Notes: generated by a model not told the origin, from the letters alone. 64,000 nt of DNA from Aquimonas sp044377145 (GCF_044377145.1 NZ_JBILJQ010000012.1:1-64000), one strand, 5' to 3'. Counted from the stretch's first letter, positions 8,293 to 20,172 are shown. Translations and numbers: made by a program.

Positions 8293-9366
8293 ATGAAGAA
8301 TCGCCTCACTTCAGTTGCACTGCTGTTGCTCGCCAGTGCAGCTCACGCCCAATTGCCGCCGAATGACGTCGGCACCCCGGCCGCAGCACGGCTCGCCCTT
8401 CCCGCCGTCAACGGCTCGGTGCTCGGCGGCGTATGCCCGCCGGCCGGCACGGTGACCTCCGCCTTTTCCGGAACCAACTCGCAAAATGGGCGCATCTTCC
8501 GCGATGCAATGCCGAGCACCTGCGCAGGCAAGCCCTACCCGGGCATCTTCAATGCGACGACGGCGTACTTCTACGAGACCTTCACCTACCCGAACACCAG
8601 TGCCGCACCGGCTTGCGTGACGGTGAATTTTGACCCCGACAGTGCCGCCAACCCCACACCCTGCGCCACCAACGCGCATGCCAGCGCGTACATCGGCAGC
8701 TACAACCCAGCCAACCAGGCCGCGAACTTCATCGGCGATGTCGGATCCAGCGTCGCGCAGCCGTTCTTGTTCCAGGTTCCCGCGTCGACGAATCTGGTGC
8801 TGGTGGTCTCGAACACCTCCAGCGCCGCTGCATGCAACTTCTCGTTCCAGGTGGTGAACCTGCCCTGCTCCCAGGCGGCTGATCTCAGCTTGACGCTGGG
8901 CGTTACCCCATCTTCGGGCGCTGCCGGCACGCCAGTCGCGGTCTCCGCCACTGCCACCAACGCCGGGCCTGGCGCTGCGCAGAACGCGCAGATCGTGATC
9001 GCGCTGCCTGCCTCGCTGAACCTTCTCAGCAGCACGGCGAGTGCTGGCGGCGTCTGCACGGCCGCGGGTTCGCCTGCCACTGTCACTTGTATCTGGGCGG
9101 GGTCGACTGCCGCGGGTGCCGCGATCAGCGCCAACCTGGCCACCACGCTTGCCGTCGGCAGTGGTTCGGTCACTGCCTCCGCCAGTTCAGCCACCACCGA
9201 TCCGACCCCCACCAACAACAGTGGCAGCGCCGCCGTGAGTGGCACTCCGCCGCTTCCGACGTTCCCGCCGCCCAGCGTGGTGCCGGCGCTGGGACTGTCC
9301 AGCCTGCTCCTGCTCGGAGTGGCCCTGCTAAGTGTCGGTGTGTTGGTGTTCCGTCGCCGCGGTTGA
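8293..9366 (+). CDS. Secreted DUF11-domain protein with C-terminal sorting-type tail
   Basis: 357 residues. A signal peptide ends near residue 19 (SAAHAQ). Residues about 20-190 form an unrecognised beta-rich domain with several cysteines. Residues about 195-315 match a DUF11-type repeat (ADLSLTLGVTPSSGAAG... NAGPGAAQNAQIVIALPASL). After a Pro-rich spacer the C-terminus is VPALGLSSLLLLG, a hydrophobic helix and FRRRG, the tripartite layout of IPTL-CTERM/PEP-CTERM-like sorting tails. It is expected at the cell surface or in an exopolysaccharide matrix. The matching processing enzyme is not in the window. The next structure downstream is a strong terminator. Confidence 0.85.
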   Translation: MKNRLTSVALLLLASAAHAQLPPNDVGTPAAARLALPAVNGSVLGGVCPPAGTVTSAFSGTNSQNGRIFRDAMPSTCAGKPYPGIFNATTAYFYETFTYPNTSAAPACVTVNFDPDSAANPTPCATNAHASAYIGSYNPANQAANFIGDVGSSVAQPFLFQVPASTNLVLVVSNTSSAAACNFSFQVVNLPCSQAADLSLTLGVTPSSGAAGTPVAVSATATNAGPGAAQNAQIVIALPASLNLLSSTASAGGVCTAAGSPATVTCIWAGSTAAGAAISANLATTLAVGSGSVTASASSATTDPTPTNNSGSAAVSGTPPLPTFPPPSVVPALGLSSLLLLGVALLSVGVLVFRRRG

Positions 9367-9436
9367 GGGTTCTCAGAAGCTGCTGGACCTGCGCAAACGC
9401 TGAGCCTGAACTGAAACTTCGCAGTCGGTCGAAATG

Positions 9437-9470
9437 AGAAGGCCCACAACCAACGTTGCGGGCCTTCTTG
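9437..9470. terminator. Bidirectional Rho-independent terminator
   Basis: AGAAGGCCC (9437-9445) pairs with GGGCCTTCT (9460-9468), extended inside by CAAC/GTTG around a 4-base loop. It lies 70 bases after the DUF11 gene and 157 bases beyond the end of katG, and could serve both convergent transcripts. The T-run is short in both directions. Confidence 0.8.
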
Positions 9471-9626
9471 AGCGACGAGGATGAGCTCAGGCTGTCCCCT
9501 CATCACGAAGCAGCCATCGCCTTGAGCAGGCTCGGTGGTCGTGCATCGTTCGAAGCGGTTGCCCCGGTTTCGCAGCTGCAGTTCGGTCAATGCAAACGCT
9601 TGCCGACCACAATCTGTACGCGCTGA

Positions 9627-11822
<2,196 letters not shown>

Positions 11823-12349
11823 GGTTCTCTCCTTTGGTGTGGGTTGGTGAATCGTTCGGCAGCTTGGCTCGCGACCGCTGCGAGTTGAAATCGTTTGTGT
11901 CGATGACAAGGATAGGCTTCGGGTATCAGTTTCGGCTGGAAACGATCGATCGCGCCGATCGAAGGTAACTGCGCCGTTTTGCCCCGCGTCAAGCCTCCGA
12001 GTGGCTGCTTCCCTCGCTGGAGCGATCAAGGAGCTTGCGGGGGTGTCCATGCAGTGCGCGTGCCTGCCCTCGGCGATCAGCTACGGCGCTGCAGGTGGCC
12101 TTCGCCGACCCTCGTCTGGATGATCTGATGCGCGCACGCGCACCCGGCATCGTGCGCAACCTGCGCGATCGCCGACACGGTCTGCATCAGACCACCTGGA
12201 AGCGGCGGCTCCAATCATCCGCAGGGATTGCTGAGACCGGCGCCGATCCGACCTGCATGCGCTCGGATCGGCTGCCGGTGCAGCCGCTACGCGGGCTCTC
12301 AGAGGTGTCAGCGGCCTGTTCGACTGCACCGGAAATCGCGTGAGCGCAG
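11823..12349. other. 527-base region upstream of katG without a gene
   Basis: No open frame here has recognisable domains. The part nearest katG must hold its promoter. A weak OxyR-like half site (ATAG-N7-GTAT, 11912-11926) is present about 90 bases upstream of the start but does not extend to the full four-element site. The remainder separates katG from the recJ stop codon. Confidence 0.5.
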
Positions 12350-14062
12350 CTACTCGATCGAGCTCAGATGCCGCACAAACAGGCGCAGGTCGCGCGAGCC
12401 GCGGTATTCATCGCTGCCGAGCTGATACGCCACCTGCACGCGCGCCGCGGGCGGCTGCCCGGTCCAGCCGCCGAAATGGATTGCCGGCAGCGGCAGTCGG
12501 CTCCCCGGGTGACGCAGGGAAAGCCGCAAGTGACGCTCGCCCAGCACCTTCCAGTCGACCACCTCGAATTCGTTGTCGAACAGGGGTTCGGGAAATGCCT
12601 GCCCCCAGGGCCCGGCCTCGCGCAGGATCTCGGCCAGATCGAGCTGAAAGTCAGCGGCTTCCAGCGCGCCATCGGTGTGCATAACCGGCGCCAGCAGGAC
12701 CGGGTCGATGCGGCGTTCGACAGTGTCCGCAAATGCGCGCAGAAAGTCCTCCACGCGGCTTCCGGCAATCGACAGCCCGGCCGCCATCGCGTGGCCACCA
12801 AAGCGGATCAACAACCCCGGATTTCGGGAGTCGATTTCGGCAAGACAGTCGCGCAGGTGGAAGCCGGGGATCGAGCGCCCCGAGCCCTTCCACTCACGAC
12901 CGTCGTCATCGCCGGGCGCCAGCGCGAACACCGGTCGATGCAGACGTTCCTTCAGCTTGGAGGCGACCAGCCCGATCACCCCCGCATGCCAGCCGGCATC
13001 GGCCAAGGCCACACCAGCGGCGACGTGCGACTGCGCTGACAGATCTGCGCGCAGCACCGCGGCCTCCGCCTGTTCGACCATCTGCTGCTGCAGATCGCGG
13101 CGTTCGACGTTCAGCGCCTGCAGGCGCTGGGCCAACTCGAACGCGAGGCTGTCGGTGTCGGCGAGCAGGCATTCGATCCCGAGCGCCATGTCTTCCAGCC
13201 GTCCGGCCGCATTGATGCGCGGGCCGAGCACGAAGCCGAAATCGGTGGCGCTGGCTCGGCTGGGATCGCGACCGGCCACGCGGTACAGGGCCCGGATGCC
13301 AGCACAGCCTCGACCGGCGCGAATGCGCTTCAATCCCGCCTGCACCAGCAGCCGGTTGTTGCGATCCAGCGGTACCAGATCCGCCACGGTGCCCAGCGCG
13401 ACCAGATCCAGCAGGCTGCCCAGATCGGGCGGCGCGCCCGCGAACTCACCTGAGTCGCGCAGGCGCGCTCGCAGCGCCAGCAGGAGATAGAACACCACCC
13501 CAACACCAGCCAACGCCTTGCTCGGGAAACTGCAGCCGGGCGCGTTCGGGTTGACCAGCGCGTCGGCTGCCGGCAGTGAATCGCCGGGCAGATGATGGTC
13601 GGTGACCAGCACGCGGATACCACGCGCATGGGCGGCCTGAATGCCCGCGTGCGCGGCCACCCCGTTGTCGACGGTCAGGATGATGTCGGGCGCCGGCTGC
13701 AGTTCCTCCACCAGTGCCGGCGACAGACCATAGCCATGCAGGAAGCGATTCGGCACCCGATAGGCGAGCCGCTGAAAACCCAGCAGACGCAGGCCGCGGA
13801 TGGCGGCTGCGGTTCCGGTGGCGCCATCGGCATCGAAGTCACCGACCACCAGCACGCTTGACTGCGCCTTGCGCGCGGCCAGCAGCAAATCGAGTGCGAT
13901 CTCGATGCCACCAAGCTCAGGGCGCAGCAGGCCCGACAGGCTGAGATCCAGGTCATGCAGGCACTGCGCGCCGCGCGCGGCATACACGCGCCGCAGCACC
14001 GGATGCAGGCGGGTGTCCTGCAGCAGCGGAACTTCAGGCACCAGTCGACGCTGGATCAGCAA
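12350..14062 (-). CDS. recJ: Single-strand-specific 5'-3' exonuclease RecJ
   Basis: A 570-residue DHH-superfamily nuclease. Motif I is VVGDFDADGATGTA (Asp75, Asp77, Asp79), the DHH motif is TDHH at residues 154-157, and the DHHA1 part includes GRLEDM and RFGGHAMAAG. It degrades single-stranded DNA 5' to 3' in RecF-pathway recombination, mismatch repair and base excision repair. It begins 9 bases after the rpfE stop, at the end of the carA-carB-greA-rpfE run. The neighbourhood recJ-rpfE-greA-carB is known from Xanthomonas, which supports both the identity and the lineage. The length matches E. coli RecJ. Confidence 0.96.
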   Translation of the reverse strand: MLIQRRLVPEVPLLQDTRLHPVLRRVYAARGAQCLHDLDLSLSGLLRPELGGIEIALDLLLAARKAQSSVLVVGDFDADGATGTAAAIRGLRLLGFQRLAYRVPNRFLHGYGLSPALVEELQPAPDIILTVDNGVAAHAGIQAAHARGIRVLVTDHHLPGDSLPAADALVNPNAPGCSFPSKALAGVGVVFYLLLALRARLRDSGEFAGAPPDLGSLLDLVALGTVADLVPLDRNNRLLVQAGLKRIRAGRGCAGIRALYRVAGRDPSRASATDFGFVLGPRINAAGRLEDMALGIECLLADTDSLAFELAQRLQALNVERRDLQQQMVEQAEAAVLRADLSAQSHVAAGVALADAGWHAGVIGLVASKLKERLHRPVFALAPGDDDGREWKGSGRSIPGFHLRDCLAEIDSRNPGLLIRFGGHAMAAGLSIAGSRVEDFLRAFADTVERRIDPVLLAPVMHTDGALEAADFQLDLAEILREAGPWGQAFPEPLFDNEFEVVDWKVLGERHLRLSLRHPGSRLPLPAIHFGGWTGQPPAARVQVAYQLGSDEYRGSRDLRLFVRHLSSIE

Positions 14063-14071
14063 GGCCCTGCC

Positions 14072-15019
14072 CTACTGGAAACTGGTGGCAGGACGCTTCC
14101 AGAAGCGCAGCCCGTGGTTGCGGCGGTAGTTCCAGCCGCTGCCATCGCCGAAATCCACCGTCAGGCCCGACAGCTTGCCCTTGCCGACGCGTTCCATCAG
14201 TGGCGCAAACACCGCCGACTCCAGCGCCTCCAGGCTGCGTGCACCGCGCAGGTCGATCGAGGAATCCTCCAACTGCTCGGGTAGCTCGTCGCTTTCGATC
14301 CGTTCGATGCTGATGCCGGCCAGCTTGGCCAGCCCGCAAGCCAGCACTTCGGAGGAATACAGTGCTCCGACGCCCGACAGCACCTGCTGCGGCAGCGCAC
14401 CACCGCCCCACACCCACAGCGCGTTGGCAGGGTTGCGACCCGCAGCGACACGCGCCTGGTTGACCGGGTGGTTGTGCAGGATCACCTGGGCCTCGTTCAA
14501 CAGCGCGCGCCAGCGGCGGCCTTCGTCGCCATGCGGCATGTGGCTGCCGTAGTCATCGCCGAGGGCGTCCTCGGGCGAGGAAAAGGTCGGAATGCGCGCT
14601 CCGCTCTCGACCTGCAGATACCAGCGCTGGGTGGTCGGCGCGCTCAGCGGCAGGCCGGCATCGCCGAACAAGGGCATCAGCGCTTCAGCGAGTGCGGAGG
14701 CTTCTTCGGGCCGCAGCCCGAGCTCGCCCACCGCCATCAGCCTGACCCCGTTCATCTCGGGCTGCAGGAACGCCGGATCGGCTCGCAGCCACTGTGCGCC
14801 GCCGGCATCGCCACAGTCGAACTGCCGCGACAACGCGGCTGCCGGCAGACCCAGCGGCACGATGTCGAACATCCGGCCGAGTTGGCCCAGCTCGCCGGCT
14901 TCGCCATCTTCCAGCGCATCACCGCGGCCGATCAGCCGCTGCAGGGACGGTGCTTCGGAGAGCTCACCGCGCAGCTTGGCGCGTGGCGGCAACAACAGCA
15001 GACAGCCGGCTCCGCTCAT
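14072..15019 (-). CDS. rpfE: RpfE-type protein (phosphoglycerate-mutase-like, uncharacterised)
   Basis: A 315-residue protein of the family labelled RpfE in Xanthomonas, where it lies beside recJ and greA in the rpf (regulation of pathogenicity factors) region. It is sometimes called phosphoglycerate-mutase-like, but the biochemical activity is unproven. Visible features are LLLLPPRAKL at the start, RWYLQVESG, and ILHNHPVNQARVAAGRNPANALWVWGGG split over residues about 180-210, which is the best-conserved part of the family. Its ATG overlaps the greA stop in an ATGA, so it is translationally coupled. Assignment rests on remembered family features plus gene order; a regulatory role in this organism is inference. 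Confidence 0.75.
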   Translation of the reverse strand: MSGAGCLLLLPPRAKLRGELSEAPSLQRLIGRGDALEDGEAGELGQLGRMFDIVPLGLPAAALSRQFDCGDAGGAQWLRADPAFLQPEMNGVRLMAVGELGLRPEEASALAEALMPLFGDAGLPLSAPTTQRWYLQVESGARIPTFSSPEDALGDDYGSHMPHGDEGRRWRALLNEAQVILHNHPVNQARVAAGRNPANALWVWGGGALPQQVLSGVGALYSSEVLACGLAKLAGISIERIESDELPEQLEDSSIDLRGARSLEALESAVFAPLMERVGKGKLSGLTVDFGDGSGWNYRRNHGLRFWKRPATSFQ

Positions 15020-15492
15020 CCGTCGTAGCGCACGCTGATGATGTCGTAGCGGCGTTCGCCGCTGGGCGCGACGATGCTGACCGTGTCACCTTCGTTCTTG
15101 CCGATCAGCGCGCGCGCGATCGGCGCGGACACCGAGATCAGCCCGCTCTTGATGTCGGATTCGAGGTCGCCAACGATCTGATAGGTGACCTCTTCGTCGG
15201 TCTCGGCATCGGCCAGTTCGACGATCGCGCCGAACACCACCTTGCTGCCGGCGGCCAGTTTGGACACGTCGATCACCTGTGCGTGCGACAGCACTGACTC
15301 CAGCTCCTTGATGCGGCCCTCGATGAAACCCTGCTGCTCGCGGGCCGCGTGGTACTCGGCGTTTTCCTTCAGGTCGCCGTGGGCGCGTGCATCGGCGATC
15401 GCAGTGATCACCTCAGGACGCTTCACCGACTTCAGGTGCTCAAGTTCTTCGCGCAGACGCTGCGAGCCTTTCAACGTGAGGGGGGCTCTCAT
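15016..15492 (-). CDS. greA: Transcription elongation factor GreA
   Basis: 158 residues, the same length as E. coli GreA. The N-terminal coiled coil carries the acidic tip GDLKENAEYHAAREQQ, which enters the RNA polymerase secondary channel to trigger transcript cleavage in backtracked complexes. The C-terminal FKBP-like domain includes ISVSAPIARALIGKNEGD. The start ATG overlaps the carB stop (ATGA), and its stop overlaps the rpfE start in the same way, so three genes are coupled in tandem. greA directly after carB is a known Xanthomonas arrangement. Confidence 0.97.
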   Translation of the reverse strand: MRAPLTLKGSQRLREELEHLKSVKRPEVITAIADARAHGDLKENAEYHAAREQQGFIEGRIKELESVLSHAQVIDVSKLAAGSKVVFGAIVELADAETDEEVTYQIVGDLESDIKSGLISVSAPIARALIGKNEGDTVSIVAPSGERRYDIISVRYDG

Positions 15493-18400
15493 GCGTTCAA
15501 CTCCTCGTGCAGCTCCTGCAGCGACAACACGCCGCCGGAACCGCGGTACTCCAGCGAGTGCAGCAATGCACGCGCGCCGGAGATGGTGGTGGAATAGGTG
15601 ACCCGATGCTGCAGCGCCTCGCGACGGATCGAGAACGAATCCGCGATCGCCTGGCGGCCCTCGGTGGTGTTGACGATATACACGATTTCGCCGTTCTTGA
15701 TCAGGTCGACCACATGCGGCCGGCCCTCGGCCACCTTGTTGACGATCTCGCAGGTATAGCCCTTCTCGCCCAGGAAGGCCGCGGTGCCGGCAGTGGCGAT
15801 CAGGCTGTAGCCCTGTTTCACCAGCAGCTCGGCCACCGGCAACAGGCGCAGCTTGTCCGGGTCGCGCACCGACACAAACGCCTTGCCGCGTGGCGGCACG
15901 CGGATGCTGGCGGCCTCCTGTGCACGCGCAAAGGCCGCGCCGAAGCTGCGGCCGACGCCCATCACCTCGCCGGTCGAGCGCATCTCGGGGCCGAGGATCG
16001 GATCGACGTTCTGGAACTTGGCAAACGGGAAGATCGCCTCTTTCACCGACCAGTAGTCGGGCACGATCTCTTCGGTGGCACCCTGCTCGGCCAGGCTCTG
16101 CCCGACCATGCAGCGCGCCGCGATCTTGGCCAGCGGTCGGCCGGTCGCCTTGCTGACAAAGGGCACCGTGCGCGAGGCGCGGGGGTTCACCTCGAGGATG
16201 TAGACCGTGCCGCTGCCCGCGCCGTCCGGCAGGATCGCGAACTGGGTGTTCATCAGGCCGATCACCTTGAGCTCGCGCGCCATCGCCGCGACCTGCACCC
16301 GCAGCTGGTCCTGCAGCTCCTGCGACAGCGAGTACGGCGGCAGCGAGCAGGAGGAATCGCCCGAGTGCACGCCGGCTTCCTCGATGTGCTCCATGATGCC
16401 GCCGATCAGCACGCCGCCTTCGGCATCAGCGACCACGTCGACATCGATCTCGACCGCGTTGTCGAGGAAGCGATCGAGCAGCACCGGCGACTCGTTCGAC
16501 ACATTGACCGCGTCGCGGATGTAGCGCGACAGGTCGGCGTCGGAGTACACCACTTCCATTGCGCGGCCGCCGAGCACGTAGCTTGGGCGCACCACCAGCG
16601 GGTAGCCGATCTCGTGCGCGATCAGCAGCGCCTGCTCCGGCGTTCGCGCGGTGCGGTTCGGCGGCTGGTTCAGGCCGAGCTTGACGATCATCTGCTGGAA
16701 GCGCTCGCGATCCTCGGCGAGATCTATCGAGTCCGGGCTGGTGCCGATGATCGGCACGCCGGCCTCTTCGAGCGCGCGCGACAGCTTCAGCGGGGTCTGG
16801 CCGCCGTACTGCACGATCACGCCTTTGGGCTTTTCCTTGTCGACGATTTCCAGCACGTCTTCCAGCGTCAGCGGCTCGAAGTACAGGCGGTCGGACGTGT
16901 CGTAATCGGTCGAAACCGTTTCCGGGTTGCAGTTGACCATGATGGTTTCGTAGCCATCCTCGCGCAGGGCGAGCGCGGCATGCACGCAACAGTAGTCGAA
17001 CTCGATGCCCTGGCCGATCCGGTTCGGGCCGCCGCCGAGCACCATGATCTTGTTGCGGTTGGTCGGCTCCGCCTCGCATTCCTGCTCATAGGTCGAGTAC
17101 AGGTAGGCGGTGTCGGTCGAGAACTCGGCGGCGCAGCTGTCGACACGCTTGAACACCGGGCGCACGCCGAAGGCATGGCGCAGCGCGCGCACGGCCTTCT
17201 CGTCGGTGCCCAGCAGCTTGGCCAGGCGCATGTCGGAGAAACCCAGGCGCTTCAGCGCACGCACACGCTCGGCATCGAAGGCGACCAGACCCTGCGCCGC
17301 GACTTCGGCCTCGGTGCGGATCAGATGCTGGATCTGGCGCAGGAACCAGGGATCGATCCCCGACAGGGTGTGCACATCGTTCACCGACAGACCATGCCGG
17401 AAGGCATCGCCGACGTAGAACAGACGATCGGGGCCTGGCTCACGCAGCTGGCGACGCAGCTCCAGCTGACCGTCGGCATCGAGCTGGGTCGGCAGCATCG
17501 GGTCGAGCCCGGTGCGCCCGGTCTCCAGCCCGCGCAGGGCCTTCTGCAGCGACTCCGAGAAGCTGCGGCCCATCGCCATCACCTCGCCCACCGACTTCAT
17601 CTGGGTGGTCAGACGCGAGTCGGCAGCGGGGAACTTCTCAAACGCGAAGCGCGGAATCTTGGTGACCACGTAATCGATGGCCGGCTCGAAGCTGGCCGGC
17701 GTGGCGCCGCCGGTGATCTCGTTGCGCAGCTCGTCCAGCGTGTAGCCGACCGCCAATTTGGCCGCGACCTTGGCGATCGGGAAACCGGTGGCTTTCGAGG
17801 CCAGCGCCGATGAGCGCGACACCCGCGGGTTCATCTCGATCACGACGACGCGGCCGTTCTTCGGGTTGATGCCGAACTGCACGTTCGAGCCGCCGGTGTC
17901 GACCCCGATCTTGCGCAACACCGCGATCGAGGCATCGCGCAGGCGCTGGTATTCCTTGTCGGTCAGGGTCTGCGCGGGCGCCACGGTGATCGAGTCACCG
18001 GTGTGCACGCCCATCGCGTCGAGGTTCTCGATCGAGCAGACGATGATGCAGTTGTCCGCGCGGTCGCGGACAACCTCCATCTCGAATTCCTTCCAGCCCA
18101 GAACGGACTCTTCCACCAGCACTTCGTGCACCGGCGAGAGCTCCAGACCGCGCTTGATGATGTCCTCGAACTCCTCGCGGTTGTAAGCAATGCCGCCGCC
18201 AGATCCACCCAGGGTGAAGCTCGGCCGGATGATGGTCGGATAGCCGACCTTGGCCTGGATCTCGATCGCCTGCTCGAAGCTGCGCGCGACAGCGGCCTTC
18301 GGGCAATCCAGACCGATCTCGCCCATGGCGATGCGGAACAGCTCGCGGTCCTCGGCCATGCGGATGGCTTCGCGCGAGGCACCGATCAGCTCGACGCCAT

Positions 18401-18731
18401 ATTTCTCCAGCGTGCCGGCATCGGCCATGTCGAGCGCGCAATTCAGCGCGGTCTGTCCGCCCATGGTCGGCAGCAGGGCGCAGGGCTTCTCCTTGACGAT
18501 GATCTTCTCGACTGTGGCCGGGTTGATCGGCTCGATGTAGACCGCATCGGCGGTGTCCGGGTCGGTCATGATCGTGGCAGGGTTCGAGTTCACCAGCACC
18601 ACGCGGAAACCCTCAGCCTTCAGCGCCTTGCAGGCCTGCGCGCCGGAGTAGTCGAACTCACAGGCCTGGCCGATAACGATCGGGCCGGCGCCGATGATGA
18701 GGATGGTCTTTAGATCAGTTCGCTTGGGCAT
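15489..18731 (-). CDS. carB: Carbamoyl-phosphate synthase large subunit
   Basis: 1080 residues, full length. The protein shows the internal duplication of CarB: two ATP-grasp synthetase halves (GAGPIVIGQACEFDYSG and LGGGPNRIGQGIEFDYCC mark their starts, residues about 13 and 565) and a C-terminal MGS-like allosteric domain (about 945-1080) that binds effectors. With CarA it makes carbamoyl phosphate from bicarbonate, ammonia and two ATP for pyrimidines and arginine. Its first 17 bases overlap the end of the membrane-protein gene that separates it from carA, and its stop overlaps greA. Confidence 0.98.
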   Translation of the reverse strand: MPKRTDLKTILIIGAGPIVIGQACEFDYSGAQACKALKAEGFRVVLVNSNPATIMTDPDTADAVYIEPINPATVEKIIVKEKPCALLPTMGGQTALNCALDMADAGTLEKYGVELIGASREAIRMAEDRELFRIAMGEIGLDCPKAAVARSFEQAIEIQAKVGYPTIIRPSFTLGGSGGGIAYNREEFEDIIKRGLELSPVHEVLVEESVLGWKEFEMEVVRDRADNCIIVCSIENLDAMGVHTGDSITVAPAQTLTDKEYQRLRDASIAVLRKIGVDTGGSNVQFGINPKNGRVVVIEMNPRVSRSSALASKATGFPIAKVAAKLAVGYTLDELRNEITGGATPASFEPAIDYVVTKIPRFAFEKFPAADSRLTTQMKSVGEVMAMGRSFSESLQKALRGLETGRTGLDPMLPTQLDADGQLELRRQLREPGPDRLFYVGDAFRHGLSVNDVHTLSGIDPWFLRQIQHLIRTEAEVAAQGLVAFDAERVRALKRLGFSDMRLAKLLGTDEKAVRALRHAFGVRPVFKRVDSCAAEFSTDTAYLYSTYEQECEAEPTNRNKIMVLGGGPNRIGQGIEFDYCCVHAALALREDGYETIMVNCNPETVSTDYDTSDRLYFEPLTLEDVLEIVDKEKPKGVIVQYGGQTPLKLSRALEEAGVPIIGTSPDSIDLAEDRERFQQMIVKLGLNQPPNRTARTPEQALLIAHEIGYPLVVRPSYVLGGRAMEVVYSDADLSRYIRDAVNVSNESPVLLDRFLDNAVEIDVDVVADAEGGVLIGGIMEHIEEAGVHSGDSSCSLPPYSLSQELQDQLRVQVAAMARELKVIGLMNTQFAILPDGAGSGTVYILEVNPRASRTVPFVSKATGRPLAKIAARCMVGQSLAEQGATEEIVPDYWSVKEAIFPFAKFQNVDPILGPEMRSTGEVMGVGRSFGAAFARAQEAASIRVPPRGKAFVSVRDPDKLRLLPVAELLVKQGYSLIATAGTAAFLGEKGYTCEIVNKVAEGRPHVVDLIKNGEIVYIVNTTEGRQAIADSFSIRREALQHRVTYSTTISGARALLHSLEYRGSGGVLSLQELHEELNA

Positions 18732-20154
18732 TGGTGATGTCGGTAGAGGAATCGGGTTGGATGGCGGCGGCGTCGAGCACGCGGACTTCGCGCACGGTCT
18801 CGGCCGGAACGGTCAGGTCGAAGCCGCCCTGGGAGTCCGGCAGGCGCAGCACCAGCCGCGCCTTGGCATAGTCCAGCAGGGTGCCGCGGCGGGCGCTGCC
18901 GTAGATGGTCGCGACGCGCAGCTCGCGACCGACGTAGGGCGCAAGGTCGGCGTAGGCGATGCGGCCGTCACGCTCGGGCATCGGCACCGGCACCACCGGT
19001 GGCTCGGGGGTCGGAATGCGCGGCAGCTCGGAAACGACCTCCTGCATGTCGGGGTCCAGCGGCACCCCGTCGAGCATGCGTGCCTGGGCGATCTCGGCGG
19101 CGCGCTGTTGGGCACGCAGGCTCATTGGGCGCACAAAGGCGAAGGCGAATCTCACGGGGTCGATGCCGGTCACCCTCACGTAGGGCGACAGCGTCTGCCA
19201 CAGGGTTTCGCGATCCATCGTCGCCATTGCCAGCAGGCTGGCGTTGGCGGAAGGACGGGTCTCGATTCGCAGCTCGCCACCTTCGCTGGCGAACCGGGTG
19301 TAGGCGCGCAACAGGTCGGCATCCGGGCGCAGACCGACCGTGCGCAGCAAGCCGGTCACGGCCTCGGTATGCACACCGCTGAAGTCGGCGAGACTGGTGG
19401 TGACGCGTTCGGTGCAGAACCGATTGCGCGCGTCCATGAACCCTTCGTCGATGAAGGCGAGCGACAGCTCCACCAATTGCGCCTGCGCGAACGACTCCAC
19501 TTGCGGCGCGCCCGAACCGGGCACGCTGAGCGCGAGCCTGCCCTCCATCCGGCCGACGCCCGCGGTCGATAGCGAAGTCGATATCGACGCAATGCCCGCG
19601 TCGGAGTGTTCAAACACGGCCGCGAGTACAGTGTCGCTGGCAGGTAAGCCCATCGACTGGATGTCGGCACGCGTCCACAGGTCCGCCTTGCAGCCGGCGG
19701 CCTCCATCGGCATTGAACTGAAGGCGCCGATGAATCCCGCTTCCGGCCCCTGCGCGCGGCCTTCGATCTCAAGATTTGCAACACTGAAACCGAGCCGCCT
19801 GGGCAGCTCGTCGGGTACGCCCAGCACGCTGGCTCGGATCAGCCACCACAAGCCCGGGGTCTGAAGGGCAACACGACCGGTGCGCACGCTCACCGCATCA
19901 CCGCCCGCCGCGTCAAACGGCGCGACGCGAAGGCTGGCCACGCCAACTTCGCCCTGCAGATTGAAGAAGGTCCGGCCACGGCGAACATCGGCAACCTGCT
20001 GCAGCGGCTTGAGCTGATCGTCGACCGCAACATCGATGCGCCACCACAGCAAGCCCGCCAGCACGCCGAGCGGCAGCAGCACGCGGGTGAACAACAGACG
20101 CATCCAGCCCGCGCGCGCGGGGCGGGTGGGACCTCGATTGCTAGTGCGTGCCAT
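18715..20154 (-). CDS. Membrane-anchored protein of unknown function between carA and carB, Sm-like C-terminus
   Basis: 479 residues, not assigned to a named family. A single N-terminal membrane helix (about residues 19-40) follows an Arg-rich start, so the bulk is probably periplasmic. Residues 60-350 are beta-rich, with AQARMLDGV-type helices afterwards. After a Pro-rich spacer (PTPEPPVVPVPMP), the last 75 residues (YVGRELRVATIYGSARRG, GTLLDYAKARLVLRL, DLTVPAETVREVRVL) read like a small five-strand Sm/SH3-type barrel. It starts 18 bases after carA and overlaps carB by 17 bases, so it is co-expressed with the synthase. No link to carbamoyl phosphate is visible. The gene is certain; its role is unknown. 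Confidence 0.85.
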   Translation of the reverse strand: MARTSNRGPTRPARAGWMRLLFTRVLLPLGVLAGLLWWRIDVAVDDQLKPLQQVADVRRGRTFFNLQGEVGVASLRVAPFDAAGGDAVSVRTGRVALQTPGLWWLIRASVLGVPDELPRRLGFSVANLEIEGRAQGPEAGFIGAFSSMPMEAAGCKADLWTRADIQSMGLPASDTVLAAVFEHSDAGIASISTSLSTAGVGRMEGRLALSVPGSGAPQVESFAQAQLVELSLAFIDEGFMDARNRFCTERVTTSLADFSGVHTEAVTGLLRTVGLRPDADLLRAYTRFASEGGELRIETRPSANASLLAMATMDRETLWQTLSPYVRVTGIDPVRFAFAFVRPMSLRAQQRAAEIAQARMLDGVPLDPDMQEVVSELPRIPTPEPPVVPVPMPERDGRIAYADLAPYVGRELRVATIYGSARRGTLLDYAKARLVLRLPDSQGGFDLTVPAETVREVRVLDAAAIQPDSSTDITNAQAN

Positions 20155-20172
20155 GGCGGGCTCCCGTTGGGA

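Noticed and set aside
7473..8309. Several open frames of 90-140 codons on both strands between the sulfatase and the DUF11 gene
   Set aside because: Arg/Pro-rich shadow-like proteins, no motifs and no ribosome binding sites; an upstream sulfatase start here is also excluded by the strong site at 7389.
11912..11926. OxyR-like half site ATAG-N7-GTAT upstream of katG
   Set aside because: Only two of four tetranucleotides are near consensus and the second pair is absent, so it could be chance.
15507..17813. Very long open frame (768 codons) antisense to carB
   Set aside because: Composition (His/Arg/Gln-rich) is typical of antisense frames in GC-rich genes; carB is unambiguous on the other strand.
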